A DNA stretch of 12,974 bases from an uncultured Eubacteriales bacterium. Lineage in GTDB: Bacteria > Bacillota_A > Clostridia > Oscillospirales > Acutalibacteraceae. Below the pieces are notes generated by a model that was not told where the DNA came from, searched no databases, and worked only from the letters and a program-made list of their open reading frames with translations. A program made the position numbers and the translations under genes. This document shows, one piece after another, positions 1 through 6,025 of this stretch. The stretch spans positions 1 to 12,974 of the forward strand of contig CAKSGI010000041.1 of the NCBI GenBank assembly GCA_934454005.1, in the 5' to 3' direction. The first letter of the stretch is position 1, and each line of letters starts with the position of its first letter.

Positions 1-298
1 GCTAAATATTTCAAATAGTGTAAGTAAGATCGAGAGAAGAGCATTTGCAAATTGTATTAACTTAACGGCAATAAATGGCCTGATAGATTCAGGAATAGCA
101 AACATTCCGAGTGGGGTAGAATCTATTGGAGAAAGTGCGTTTGAAAATTGTATAGGAATTAAATTGCTAAATATTTCAAATAGTGTAAGTAAGATCGAGA
201 GAAGAGCATTTGCAAATTGTATTAACTTAACGGCAATAAATGACCTGATAGATTCATGAATAGTAAACATTCCGAGTGGAGTAGAATCTATTGGAGAA
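1..298 (+). repeat. Two copies of a 165-bp LRR-coding tandem duplication
   Basis: The block starting at 1 recurs at 166 with a period of 165 bp (55 codons, frame preserved). Over the first 133 bases the copies differ at only four positions (78/243, 92/257, 99/264, 115/280), then diverge. The difference at 92/257 turns a glycine codon into TGA. The unit encodes two LRR turns, so this is slippage or unequal crossing-over of LRR units within the gene. The array may extend left of the window. Confidence 0.9.
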
Positions 299-598
299 GA
301 AGCGTTTATAGATAGTTTTAAAGTTATAAAAAGAGTTGTAATTCCGCCTGATAGCTGTTTAAAAGAAGTAGGGCATTACGCTTTAGGGGGATATAATGTA
401 GAATTATATGGTATATATGTTCATTGTCCAAATAGGAGGGAGGCTTTGACAAGATGGAAAAATCTGTTTAGCCAAAGTCTATACAGATATGCGATTATGT
501 ACCATCGGTATGAATTAGGAAAGTGTTCAAATACAGATAATAATTGTGGTGAATTTTATACATCATATCATTTGGACGAATTATTTAAAGAGGAATAA
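2..598 (+). pseudogene. BspA-type leucine-rich-repeat protein, 5'-truncated by window, internal nonsense codon
   Basis: One frame reads through from the left edge to TAA at 596-598, about 198 codons, except for one in-frame TGA at 257-259. The translation has BspA/LRR_5 units with the pattern I..RAF.NC..L, for example SKIERRAFANC (twice) and ESIGESAFENC, then a non-repeat C-terminal tail beginning near VHCPNRREAL and ending LDELFKEE. The tail resembles the C-terminus of the intact LRR gene at 997-2025 (IHCGDNKAEEERL), so the two are paralogues. The TGA arose inside a fresh tandem duplication: the first copy has GGA (91-93 region) where the second has TGA. No good restart follows the stop, as the next in-frame ATG is close to the end. 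The intact form would be a secreted or surface repeat protein. The upstream part is outside the window, so a short N-terminal product could still be made. A sequencing error at 257 is possible but less likely given three other substitutions in the same copy. Confidence 0.8.
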
Positions 599-720
599 AA
601 CTAGGTAATAGTTCAAATAAATAGCATAAAGATAGAGTTTAAAACAAAATTAGGATAATCAGATTAATTTTCGATTATCCTAATTTTATAATATATTAAA
701 TTATTTTATTCATTTGAAAC
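593..720 (+). repeat. Copy 1 of duplicated LRR-gene tail / terminator block
   Basis: This stretch matches 2096-2224 almost base for base, with five substitutions and one single-base indel over about 128 bases. It covers the last codons of the LRR gene, a ~50-base spacer, a 15-bp hairpin and an A/T-rich end. In the second copy the right end (2205-2224) is the last codons of the tube gene on the - strand. The matching bases here (701-720), read on the - strand, give a degraded version with TGA in the place of CGA. This copy therefore seems to carry a remnant of the tube-gene 3' end. Confidence 0.85.
646..687 (+). terminator. Intrinsic terminator after the LRR pseudogene
   Basis: Perfect 15-bp inverted repeat: AAAATTAGGATAATC at 646-660 and GATTATCCTAATTTT at 673-687, with a 12-nt loop. 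The 3' arm ends in TTTT and is followed by A/T-rich sequence. It lies about 48 bases after the pseudogene stop. Its near-identical twin is at 2149-2190. The T-tract is short, so efficiency is uncertain. Confidence 0.75.
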
Positions 721-803
721 TATGATAGATAAAAAATAAAGACAGTTTTAAAAAGAAATGAAACTGATTTAAAAAAATATTAATATTAATTTTGATGTGG
801 CAC

Positions 804-832
804 TTGACTTTTTTGTTTTTTTGGGATATAAT
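804..832 (+). promoter_or_regulatory. Sigma-A promoter of the intact LRR gene
   Basis: TTGACT at 804-809, a spacer of exactly 17 bases, and TATAAT at 827-832. Transcription would start near 839, giving a leader of about 157 nt before the ATG at 997. The leader holds a small hairpin (GCATA 898-902 with TATGC 907-911) and a short basic reading frame. The rest of the 599-803 gap shows only the terminator block and A/T-rich sequence with a weak CAGTTT/AAACTG inverted repeat near 743-766. Confidence 0.85.
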
Positions 833-907
833 TTATCGAGCTGGTTGATTGTTGCAATAGACTTACAATAAAGAAGTAGAAAGGGGTTTAAGGATCTGCA
901 TAACCGT

Positions 908-991
908 ATGCGTGTTAAAATGAAATTCAGTAAGTATTTCGCTAAAAAACCGACTAAAAACAAACAATTATTTTTTATCAGGAGGAATTAA
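908..991 (+). other. Possible 27-codon leader reading frame in the LRR 5' UTR
   Basis: ATG at 908 opens 27 codons (MRVKMKFSKYF..., strongly lysine/arginine-rich), ending in TAA at 989-991. The frame runs through the Shine-Dalgarno of the LRR gene (AGGAGG, 980-985) and stops five bases before its ATG. A ribosome translating it would cover and then release right at the LRR start, as in translational coupling. Its own ribosome site is weak (AAGGA at 890-894, 13 bases away), and a small hairpin overlaps its ATG. It may be chance in A-rich sequence. Confidence 0.25.
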
Positions 992-996
992 AAAAC

Positions 997-2025
997 ATGA
1001 AAACTAAAATCTTATCTTTAATTTTATCATTAGTAATGGTAATAACAATAGTGCCTAAATTAGAATTGAATGTTAGTGCAGATTGCTCTACTATAACAGA
1101 TGAACAGGGCATAGTGTACAAATTAAATAGTGATGGAACTGCAACTGTTTGTAGACAAGATGAACGTATTTGTGGGACGATTGTGATACCACTAGAAATC
1201 AGTGGTCACAGAGTAACAAATATTGAATCTGAAGCATTTTCTGAGTGTAAAAAAAATTTAAACTCGGTAATAATTAAAGCAAATCTAACACATCTTAACT
1301 GTGCGTTTTCAGGCTGCTTCAATTTAGAATCATTAGAACTACCGGATTCTTTGAAAAGGATTAACAATGCTGAATTTGTACGTTGTTCTGAACTAAGAAC
1401 AGTAGGTAAACTCCCGGATGGAATATTTTCAATTGGGCGGAGTGCGTTTGAAGGTTGTTGTAAGTTAACTTTAGAGAAAATTCCGGACGGTGTACGCGCT
1501 ATTAGATCTAATACATTTTCAGGTTGTCGTGAAATAACAAAATTGAATCTTCCGGCCAATTTAATAGATATTGACGATAATGCATTCACAAATAGTTTTG
1601 TAGAATCATTAACCATGCCGAGTGTAGAGAATATTGGAAATGGAGCATTTAAATCTTGTCCTAGCTTATCAGCGATAAACGCTGAAGAAGGTTCGGGAAT
1701 AATAAATTTTCCGAAAAATTTAAAATTCATTGGAAGAGAAGCATTTTTTAATTGTTATAGGATTCAGTCGTTAAATATTCCAGCTAGTTTAAATGAGATG
1801 GGTGAAAAAGCATTTTGGGCTTGTTCATTACAAAACATTGTGATTTCACCTAATAGCCGTTTAGAAAAAGTAGATCCTCAATGTTTATATTATAGAAATC
1901 CTGAAGATGGTGCTACTGCACATATTCATTGCGGAGACAATAAAGCTGAAGAAGAAAGATTGACGGCTCTACTTACAAATGGTGTGCTACCGTATAAGTT
2001 AAATATTATAAACCATTCGTGTTAA
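997..2025 (+). CDS. Secreted BspA-type leucine-rich-repeat protein
   Basis: Predicted exported protein of 342 residues. A signal peptide is visible at the N-terminus: Lys-rich start, hydrophobic stretch about residues 5-20, likely cleavage after VSA near residue 28. About residues 50-295 are BspA/LRR_5 turns with the recurring AF..C..L core (SIGRSAFEGC, AIRSNTFSGC, NIGNGAFKSC, FIGREAFFNC, EMGEKAFWAC). Repeats of this class form a solenoid used for binding proteins or surfaces; the ligand cannot be predicted. No LPXTG, SLH or other anchor is seen, so it is probably released. Start ATG 997 has AGGAGG at 980-985. Compared with its pseudogene neighbour, the C-terminus is cut short: bases after the stop still resemble the neighbour's coding tail (for example around 2046-2061), but a GAA-to-TAA change and a one-base deletion end this gene about 19 residues earlier. 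It is convergent with the tube gene. Antisense frames inside it are shadows. Confidence 0.9.
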   Translation: MKTKILSLILSLVMVITIVPKLELNVSADCSTITDEQGIVYKLNSDGTATVCRQDERICGTIVIPLEISGHRVTNIESEAFSECKKNLNSVIIKANLTHLNCAFSGCFNLESLELPDSLKRINNAEFVRCSELRTVGKLPDGIFSIGRSAFEGCCKLTLEKIPDGVRAIRSNTFSGCREITKLNLPANLIDIDDNAFTNSFVESLTMPSVENIGNGAFKSCPSLSAINAEEGSGIINFPKNLKFIGREAFFNCYRIQSLNIPASLNEMGEKAFWACSLQNIVISPNSRLEKVDPQCLYYRNPEDGATAHIHCGDNKAEEERLTALLTNGVLPYKLNIINHSC

Positions 2026-2095
2026 GCAGAAGGTGTTTAACTACAGACAATAATTGTGGTTAATTTTAATATTAGTACTCTATAATTTGGAAGAC

Positions 2096-2224
2096 GAATA
2101 AAACTAGGTAATAGTTCAAGTAAATAGCATAAAGATAGAGTTTAAAACAAAATTAGGATAATCAGATTAATTTTTGATTATCCTAATTTTAATAATATAT
2201 TAAATTATTTTGTTCGTTTAAAAC
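2096..2224 (+). repeat. Copy 2 of duplicated LRR-gene tail / terminator block
   Basis: Partner of 593-720. The left part is the decayed former coding tail of the LRR gene, now after its stop at 2023-2025. The right part overlaps the tube-gene stop (2205-2207 on the - strand) and its last five or six codons. The much higher conservation here than across the LRR coding sequences suggests duplication followed by gene conversion, or constraint on the terminator. Confidence 0.85.
2149..2190. terminator. Bidirectional terminator between the LRR and tube genes
   Basis: Perfect 15-bp inverted repeat at 2149-2163 and 2176-2190, with a 12-nt loop. The A- and T-ended arms leave TTTT on the 3' side in either direction: TTTTAATA on the + strand, TTTTGTTTT on the - strand. 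It lies between convergent genes, 123 bases after the LRR stop and 14 bases after the tube stop, so it can end both transcripts. Confidence 0.8.
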
Positions 2225-2693
2225 CATCCATTGCAAACTCTATTGTTTCAATAGCTATTTCGGAAGTGCTGGAGTTTAACTCAGGCATAGTATATTTTAC
2301 AGCCCACGCCTCACTTAATGTCCATGAAGCAGTATCATTGCCAGCATCATCCATTAATGTAATTACTATTTCCTTTTTATAATCAGAGGTTGGAACATGA
2401 CTGTGGTTATTATTGTTATCACCACCGAGTCCATCTCCTACCAGTGCATATAAATTCATTTCGCCTTGAACAAGACATTGTTTAATTATAACATTGCTAT
2501 ATCTAGCAAGGCCAGGATATTTTCGCATGGCAAAATGAGCATCATCACCAGCTCTATATTCTGCAATATCATATTCTGCACTAGCAGCAGAAACTTCACT
2601 TGCATAGGCTACGGCTTGAGAGTCTCCATTCTGTATTTCTATTCTAAAATTGTAACCCTTTAACAGATTTTTACCACTAAGAGCTTGAGGCAT
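2205..2693 (-). CDS. Contractile injection system / phage-tail inner tube protein (gp19-like)
   Basis: This 162-residue protein has the length and sequence style of the gp19-like tail tube family, which stacks as hexamers inside a contractile sheath (T4 gp19, Afp1/Pvc1-type tubes). Family features visible: an N-terminal GYNFRIEIQ strand at about residues 14-22, the strand EVSAASAEYDIAEYRAG (about 33-49), a basic loop MRKYPGLARYSNVIIKQCLV (56-75), and a C-terminal WTLSEAWAVKYTMPELN...IAIETIEFAMDGF. Residues 88-100 form a Gly/Asn/His-rich loop (GLGGDNNNNHSH) that could be an insertion. ATG 2693 is preceded by AAAGGAG (2703-2709), nine bases away. It lies 68 bases after the sheath stop with no clear terminator, so it is probably the second gene of a sheath-tube operon ending at the hairpin 2149-2190. 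The family is fairly certain; the type of particle is not. Confidence 0.85.
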   Translation of the reverse strand: MPQALSGKNLLKGYNFRIEIQNGDSQAVAYASEVSAASAEYDIAEYRAGDDAHFAMRKYPGLARYSNVIIKQCLVQGEMNLYALVGDGLGGDNNNNHSHVPTSDYKKEIVITLMDDAGNDTASWTLSEAWAVKYTMPELNSSTSEIAIETIEFAMDGFKRTK

Positions 2694-2761
2694 ATAAATT
2701 CTCTCCTTTCTTAATCGTTAAAATAGTTATTATTTATTTTTATTTGAAATTCAAAAATTAA

Positions 2762-4510
2762 TTATGCATTGTCTGAACCAGAGTCACCATTTACGTCAGA
2801 TTTTTGGGTGATACGGAATATTACAAATTCAGCAGGTTTTACAGGAGCCACACCAATAACACAGATCAAGCGTCCATTGTTAATATCATCTTGAGTCATG
2901 GTATTAGGGCCAACGTCTACAAAGAAAGCTTCTTCCGGAGAGCCGCCTACCAGGGCACCAGTTCTCCAAACATTTTCTAGGAAAGTTGAAATAGTGTTTT
3001 CAACTCTTGTCCATAGTAACTGGTCATTGGGCTCGAATACAACCCAATTTGTATTAGCCTTAATGGATTCCTCAAGGTAGATAAATAAGCGTCTGACGTT
3101 GATATATTTCCATAATGGTTTAGAAGTAGCAGTTCTTGCGCCCCAAACTCTAATGCCAGCACCAGGAAATTGTCTTATTAGGTTAACCCCCTTGGGATTA
3201 AGCTGACTTTGTTCATCAGCGTTATAATTGCAATACAGTCCAGTACAGTTTGCAACGGTTTCATTAGCTGGTGCTTTGTGCACACCTCTGGAACTGTCGC
3301 TTCTTGCATAGATTCCCATAACGGAGCCTGATGGTGGAATATATATATTTTTCTTATCCATTGGGTCAAATACTTCTAACCATGGATGATACATAGCGCA
3401 GTAATCACTATCAACGATATCTCTGTGTTTCATAATTTTTGATATAGTTTTACTATCCTTAGGGATATCTAAAACTGCGAATCTGCTACCTAAGTTTTCG
3501 CAGTGAGAAACAAGAGACAATTGAACATTAGCACTAACAATACCAGGCACTGCCATGATATTTACGTATGGGTTATCAAGAAAAGATTGTATGCCTGTTC
3601 TTGATCCAGGGCCCTTATCGACACCTATAAAATCATCATCGGTTAAAGAATCTGCAGTTCCATTTTCACCATTTTTAAGTACTATTTTTACAACATCTTT
3701 TTCAGAACCAAAGACTTTACGTACAATATCTATTGGAGCAACAGGAGTTTTATTAGCTTGAGCATTTACAGTAACTAACTCTGATTTTGAAAGTTCTTTT
3801 TCAATGAAATTTGAATTACTAACATTTAATGATATAAATTCATATATTTCAACGCTGTCGTCATATCTAAGTTCAACGTTCATTTCACAAGTTTTAATTG
3901 TTATTGTTGGAAGTAGTTTATTATCAACTACATCAGCCTTAAAAGGAGATTCAAAGGTTATAATTTTTTTATCTACAGAAGAAATAATATTATATTCTAC
4001 TTCATCTGTACCTTCTAGCATAACAACATCTCCAGCGTTAAAATCAGAAGAATTTTTAACTCTGTAGGTTCCTTCGCCTAAATCCTCAAATATTTGAGTT
4101 TTGGCTTTGCTAGTTTCAATAAAAGTAACTGAAATCGAGTTTCCCCATGAACCTGGGTTTTTAGCTTTAAATTCAATAATACCTTCTTGGCCCTCTACAG
4201 AAACGCTTTTTGCAGTTTCGGCATCAGGGGGAACAACTCTCATTACATATGCACGGGATCCGCCATTTGCAAAAAAGTTTTGAACAGCATATGCAAGATA
4301 ACGATATTCGCCAAACTCGTTTTCTTGAAGGTATCCGCCAAATTTACGTGTAAAATCGGCAGGACTTCTTACCGCAACGGGAGCGCCAACTGCGCGACCT
4401 TTTTCGGCTAGACCTATAAAGCCAGCTGTACTAGTACTGATTCCTTGAATAGGAGTAGAACTGTTATCAAATTCTTCAACATATACTCCTGGTGATAAAT
4501 ATTCAGCCAT
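2762..4510 (-). CDS. Contractile tail sheath protein (eCIS / phage-tail-like particle)
   Basis: This is a 582-residue tail sheath protein, the contracting outer cylinder that drives the inner tube through a membrane. The N-terminus YLSPGVYVEE (residues 4-13), the following STSTAGFIGLAEKG and the FGGY motif are typical of Afp2/Pvc2-like sheaths. The conserved C-terminal sheath domain runs from about residue 437 to 573, with NPKGVNLIRQFPG, IRVWGARTAT, a WKYINVRRLFIYLEESI helix, LWTRVENTISTFLENVWR and GVAPVKPAEFVIFRI. Those terminal strands normally knit neighbouring subunits together. The middle (about 105-300) is a surface-exposed insertion that varies in the family. The extreme C-terminus is a short acidic tail. 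ATG 4510 matches the family start, yet the only good Shine-Dalgarno is 41 bases upstream, across a hairpin. It is transcribed from a perfect-consensus promoter at 4685-4713, ahead of the tube gene. The coding sequence looks less A/T-rich than neighbouring genes, as expected for an abundant structural protein. Confidence 0.92.
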   Translation of the reverse strand: MAEYLSPGVYVEEFDNSSTPIQGISTSTAGFIGLAEKGRAVGAPVAVRSPADFTRKFGGYLQENEFGEYRYLAYAVQNFFANGGSRAYVMRVVPPDAETAKSVSVEGQEGIIEFKAKNPGSWGNSISVTFIETSKAKTQIFEDLGEGTYRVKNSSDFNAGDVVMLEGTDEVEYNIISSVDKKIITFESPFKADVVDNKLLPTITIKTCEMNVELRYDDSVEIYEFISLNVSNSNFIEKELSKSELVTVNAQANKTPVAPIDIVRKVFGSEKDVVKIVLKNGENGTADSLTDDDFIGVDKGPGSRTGIQSFLDNPYVNIMAVPGIVSANVQLSLVSHCENLGSRFAVLDIPKDSKTISKIMKHRDIVDSDYCAMYHPWLEVFDPMDKKNIYIPPSGSVMGIYARSDSSRGVHKAPANETVANCTGLYCNYNADEQSQLNPKGVNLIRQFPGAGIRVWGARTATSKPLWKYINVRRLFIYLEESIKANTNWVVFEPNDQLLWTRVENTISTFLENVWRTGALVGGSPEEAFFVDVGPNTMTQDDINNGRLICVIGVAPVKPAEFVIFRITQKSDVNGDSGSDNA

Positions 4511-4517
4511 AAATTTC

Positions 4518-4558
4518 AGGGCATTTACTTGTAAGTAAAAACCCTATTCAACTCCTTT
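4518..4558 (-). promoter_or_regulatory. Hairpin between Shine-Dalgarno and start codon of the sheath gene
   Basis: On the - strand AAAGGAG (4558-4552) is followed by 41 bases before the ATG at 4510, far beyond normal spacing. Inside that gap lies a 28-base inverted repeat (4545-4518): AGGG pairs with CCCT, then one G-U pair and one mismatch, then TTTACT pairs with AGTAAA around a TACA loop. Removing the folded hairpin leaves 13 bases between the Shine-Dalgarno and ATG. No alternative in-frame start exists: a TAG lies in frame just after the Shine-Dalgarno. Translation may depend on the hairpin being folded or bypassed. Confidence 0.6.
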
Positions 4559-4579
4559 CATCTTAAAATCTTGGTTTAT

Positions 4580-4613
4580 ATTTACAAATCAAATCTAAAA
4601 ATTTGTTGTAAAT
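4580..4613 (-). promoter_or_regulatory. Second hairpin in the sheath leader RNA
   Basis: ATTTACAA (4613-4606 on the - strand) pairs with TTGTAAAT (4587-4580), eight base pairs. A small internal bulge follows, then AAAT/ATTT closes a six-base loop. It lies 21 bases upstream of the displaced Shine-Dalgarno in the same ~168-nt leader. The hairpin is A/T-rich and only moderately stable; its function is unknown. Confidence 0.4.
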
Positions 4614-4684
4614 AATAAGAATAGTCAGCTAGTGTTTAAAATTTAATAAAATTTTAAAAAACAAAACATATATTCTATGTAAGG

Positions 4685-4713
4685 ATTATATCATTATCGA
4701 TGTTAAATGTCAA
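4685..4713 (-). promoter_or_regulatory. Perfect-consensus sigma-A promoter of the sheath-tube operon
   Basis: On the - strand TTGACA (4713-4708), a spacer of exactly 17 bases, and TATAAT (4690-4685): both hexamers match consensus completely. Transcription would start near 4678, giving a leader of about 168 nt. Such a promoter would be very strong unless repressed or limited at the leader. No obvious operator palindrome overlaps it. Confidence 0.85.
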
Positions 4714-4963
4714 CAATATTACAATAATTTCTACATATATTTTATTCAAAAGACATTAAAATTCCAATGTTTTGCAAAAAATAATTAATGTTAGTATATT
4801 TTCTAAAAATAAGGTTTAAATCGTGTTTATGTGGCTTTTGATTATTGAGCGTAAATGAAAAATGAAGTCTTTTGATATATAAATGTGACAAATTATTTAT
4901 AATTAACTTGTATGATTTTTACTGTGTTAAAAAGAGAAATAGCTTTATCGTTTCCATTTATTA
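4714..4963. other. A/T-rich spacer between divergent promoters
   Basis: This is the remaining non-coding part of the 483-bp gap between the divergent sheath and dnaD genes. It has many short A and T runs, no reading frame with a ribosome site, no clear inverted repeat of terminator quality and no tRNA-like fold that I can see. It may hold upstream activator or nucleoid-protein binding sites, but nothing specific can be supported. Confidence 0.5.
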
Positions 4964-4972
4964 TGGTATAAT
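4964..4972 (+). promoter_or_regulatory. Extended -10 promoter of the dnaD-dnaI operon
   Basis: TGGTATAAT at 4964-4972 is an extended -10 element (TG-N-TATAAT). The -35 region at the proper distance (TTTATC, 4944-4949) is weak. Transcription would start near 4979, only about 15 bases before the ATG at 4994, with a Shine-Dalgarno GAGGTG at 4982-4987. Confidence 0.6.
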
Positions 4973-4993
4973 ACTAGATAAGAGGTGTTATAA

Positions 4994-6025
4994 ATGAATT
5001 TTTCTATAAATTTGGGTAATTGGAACTCAATTTTTGCTGTTCCAACCTCGATTGTAGACAAGCATATAAAACTAGCAGGGGCGGTACAATTAAAGGTTTT
5101 ATTATGGGTTTTGAGGCACTCAGGGGAAAAGATTACAATAGAAAATATATCAAAATCGTTATCTATACATCCGGCGGATATAAAGGATGCTATGAGCTAT
5201 TGGACTGAAACAAATGTTCTGTCAATTTCTGATAATGAAATTACTCCAGGAGCAAAAAAAATAGAAGAAAAGGTAAATTCTAATAAAGTAGAGTGTAACT
5301 CCAAAACGGAGGAACTTGATAAGAAAATTTTAAAGTCTACTAAATTGAGGCCTTTATCAAGACCTCAAAAACCGGATAGCCTTTATACAGCGGATAGAAT
5401 AAATAATGATCCGGAAATTAAAACTATGATGCAGGAATCTCAAATAATTTTAGGTAGACCAATATCAAATGGAGATTGTGCAACGCTTTTGATGTTGCAT
5501 GATAATGATGGCCTACCTGTACATGTAATAATAATGATTTTGCAGTATGCAGTTGAAGTTGGTAAACCTAGTATGAAGTACATAGAAAAAATAGGTATAT
5601 CATGGGCTAATGAGGAGATAGATACTATAGAAAAGGCGGAAAAAAAGATAGTATCTCTTAATGAACATCATAGGGCTTGGGTATCAGTTGAAAAAATAAT
5701 AGGGATTGATCATAGATCGCCTACTGCTAAAGAAAACGAAATGGCATATAGATGGATTAAAGAATGGAAATTTGATAGTAATATGATAAGAGAAGCTTAT
5801 GAAAGATGTGTAAATGCTAGAGGAAAATATATTTCGAGTTATATGGATAGCATAATTAAAAGATGGTTTACATTAAACATACATACTATAGATCAGGCGA
5901 ATGAGGAAAAGTATTCGATATCTTCAAAAACTTATAAAAATGATAAACATAAACCATCATATAATATTGAAGAATATGAGAAGTATAGCATATTTGATGA
6001 TCAAAGTGGCATGGAGGTTGTATAG
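4994..6025 (+). CDS. dnaD: DnaD-family primosomal replication protein
   Basis: This 343-residue protein has the clostridial DnaD layout. An N-terminal winged-helix-like domain (about residues 20-80) is followed by a charged linker (about 85-135) and two DnaD C-terminal (DnaB_2) domains. Each of those carries the family motif YxxxIxxxW: Y186-I190-W194 in YIEKIGISW and Y283-I287-W291 in YMDSIIKRW. In Bacillota DnaD acts with DnaB and DnaI to load the replicative helicase at oriC and at restart sites in the cytoplasm; a protein with two such domains may combine DnaD and DnaB roles, which is inference. The ATG at 4994 has GAGGTG six bases upstream. The stop TAG abuts the ATG of the helicase-loader gene, a tightly coupled pair. 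The pair is usual in clostridial chromosomes, though phages also carry similar pairs. Confidence 0.88.
   Translation: MNFSINLGNWNSIFAVPTSIVDKHIKLAGAVQLKVLLWVLRHSGEKITIENISKSLSIHPADIKDAMSYWTETNVLSISDNEITPGAKKIEEKVNSNKVECNSKTEELDKKILKSTKLRPLSRPQKPDSLYTADRINNDPEIKTMMQESQIILGRPISNGDCATLLMLHDNDGLPVHVIIMILQYAVEVGKPSMKYIEKIGISWANEEIDTIEKAEKKIVSLNEHHRAWVSVEKIIGIDHRSPTAKENEMAYRWIKEWKFDSNMIREAYERCVNARGKYISSYMDSIIKRWFTLNIHTIDQANEEKYSISSKTYKNDKHKPSYNIEEYEKYSIFDDQSGMEVV

Noticed and set aside
257..259. TGA in the first LRR gene as a recoded sense codon (selenocysteine or altered code)
   Set aside because: The duplicate copy has glycine here, no other gene in the window has an internal TGA, the amylase uses TGA as its stop, and no SECIS-like structure was recognised.
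1..298. Repeated block as a CRISPR array
   Set aside because: The unit is 165 bp, coding, nearly continuous and in frame with LRR protein; there are no short repeats with unique spacers.
769..963. 64-codon - strand frame upstream of the LRR gene
   Set aside because: It overlaps the LRR promoter and leader, has no ribosome site and resembles no family; it is treated as chance.
1206..1730. 174-codon antisense frame within the LRR gene
   Set aside because: It lies wholly opposite the LRR repeats, shows no ribosome site or domain, and is explained by the repetitive coding sequence.
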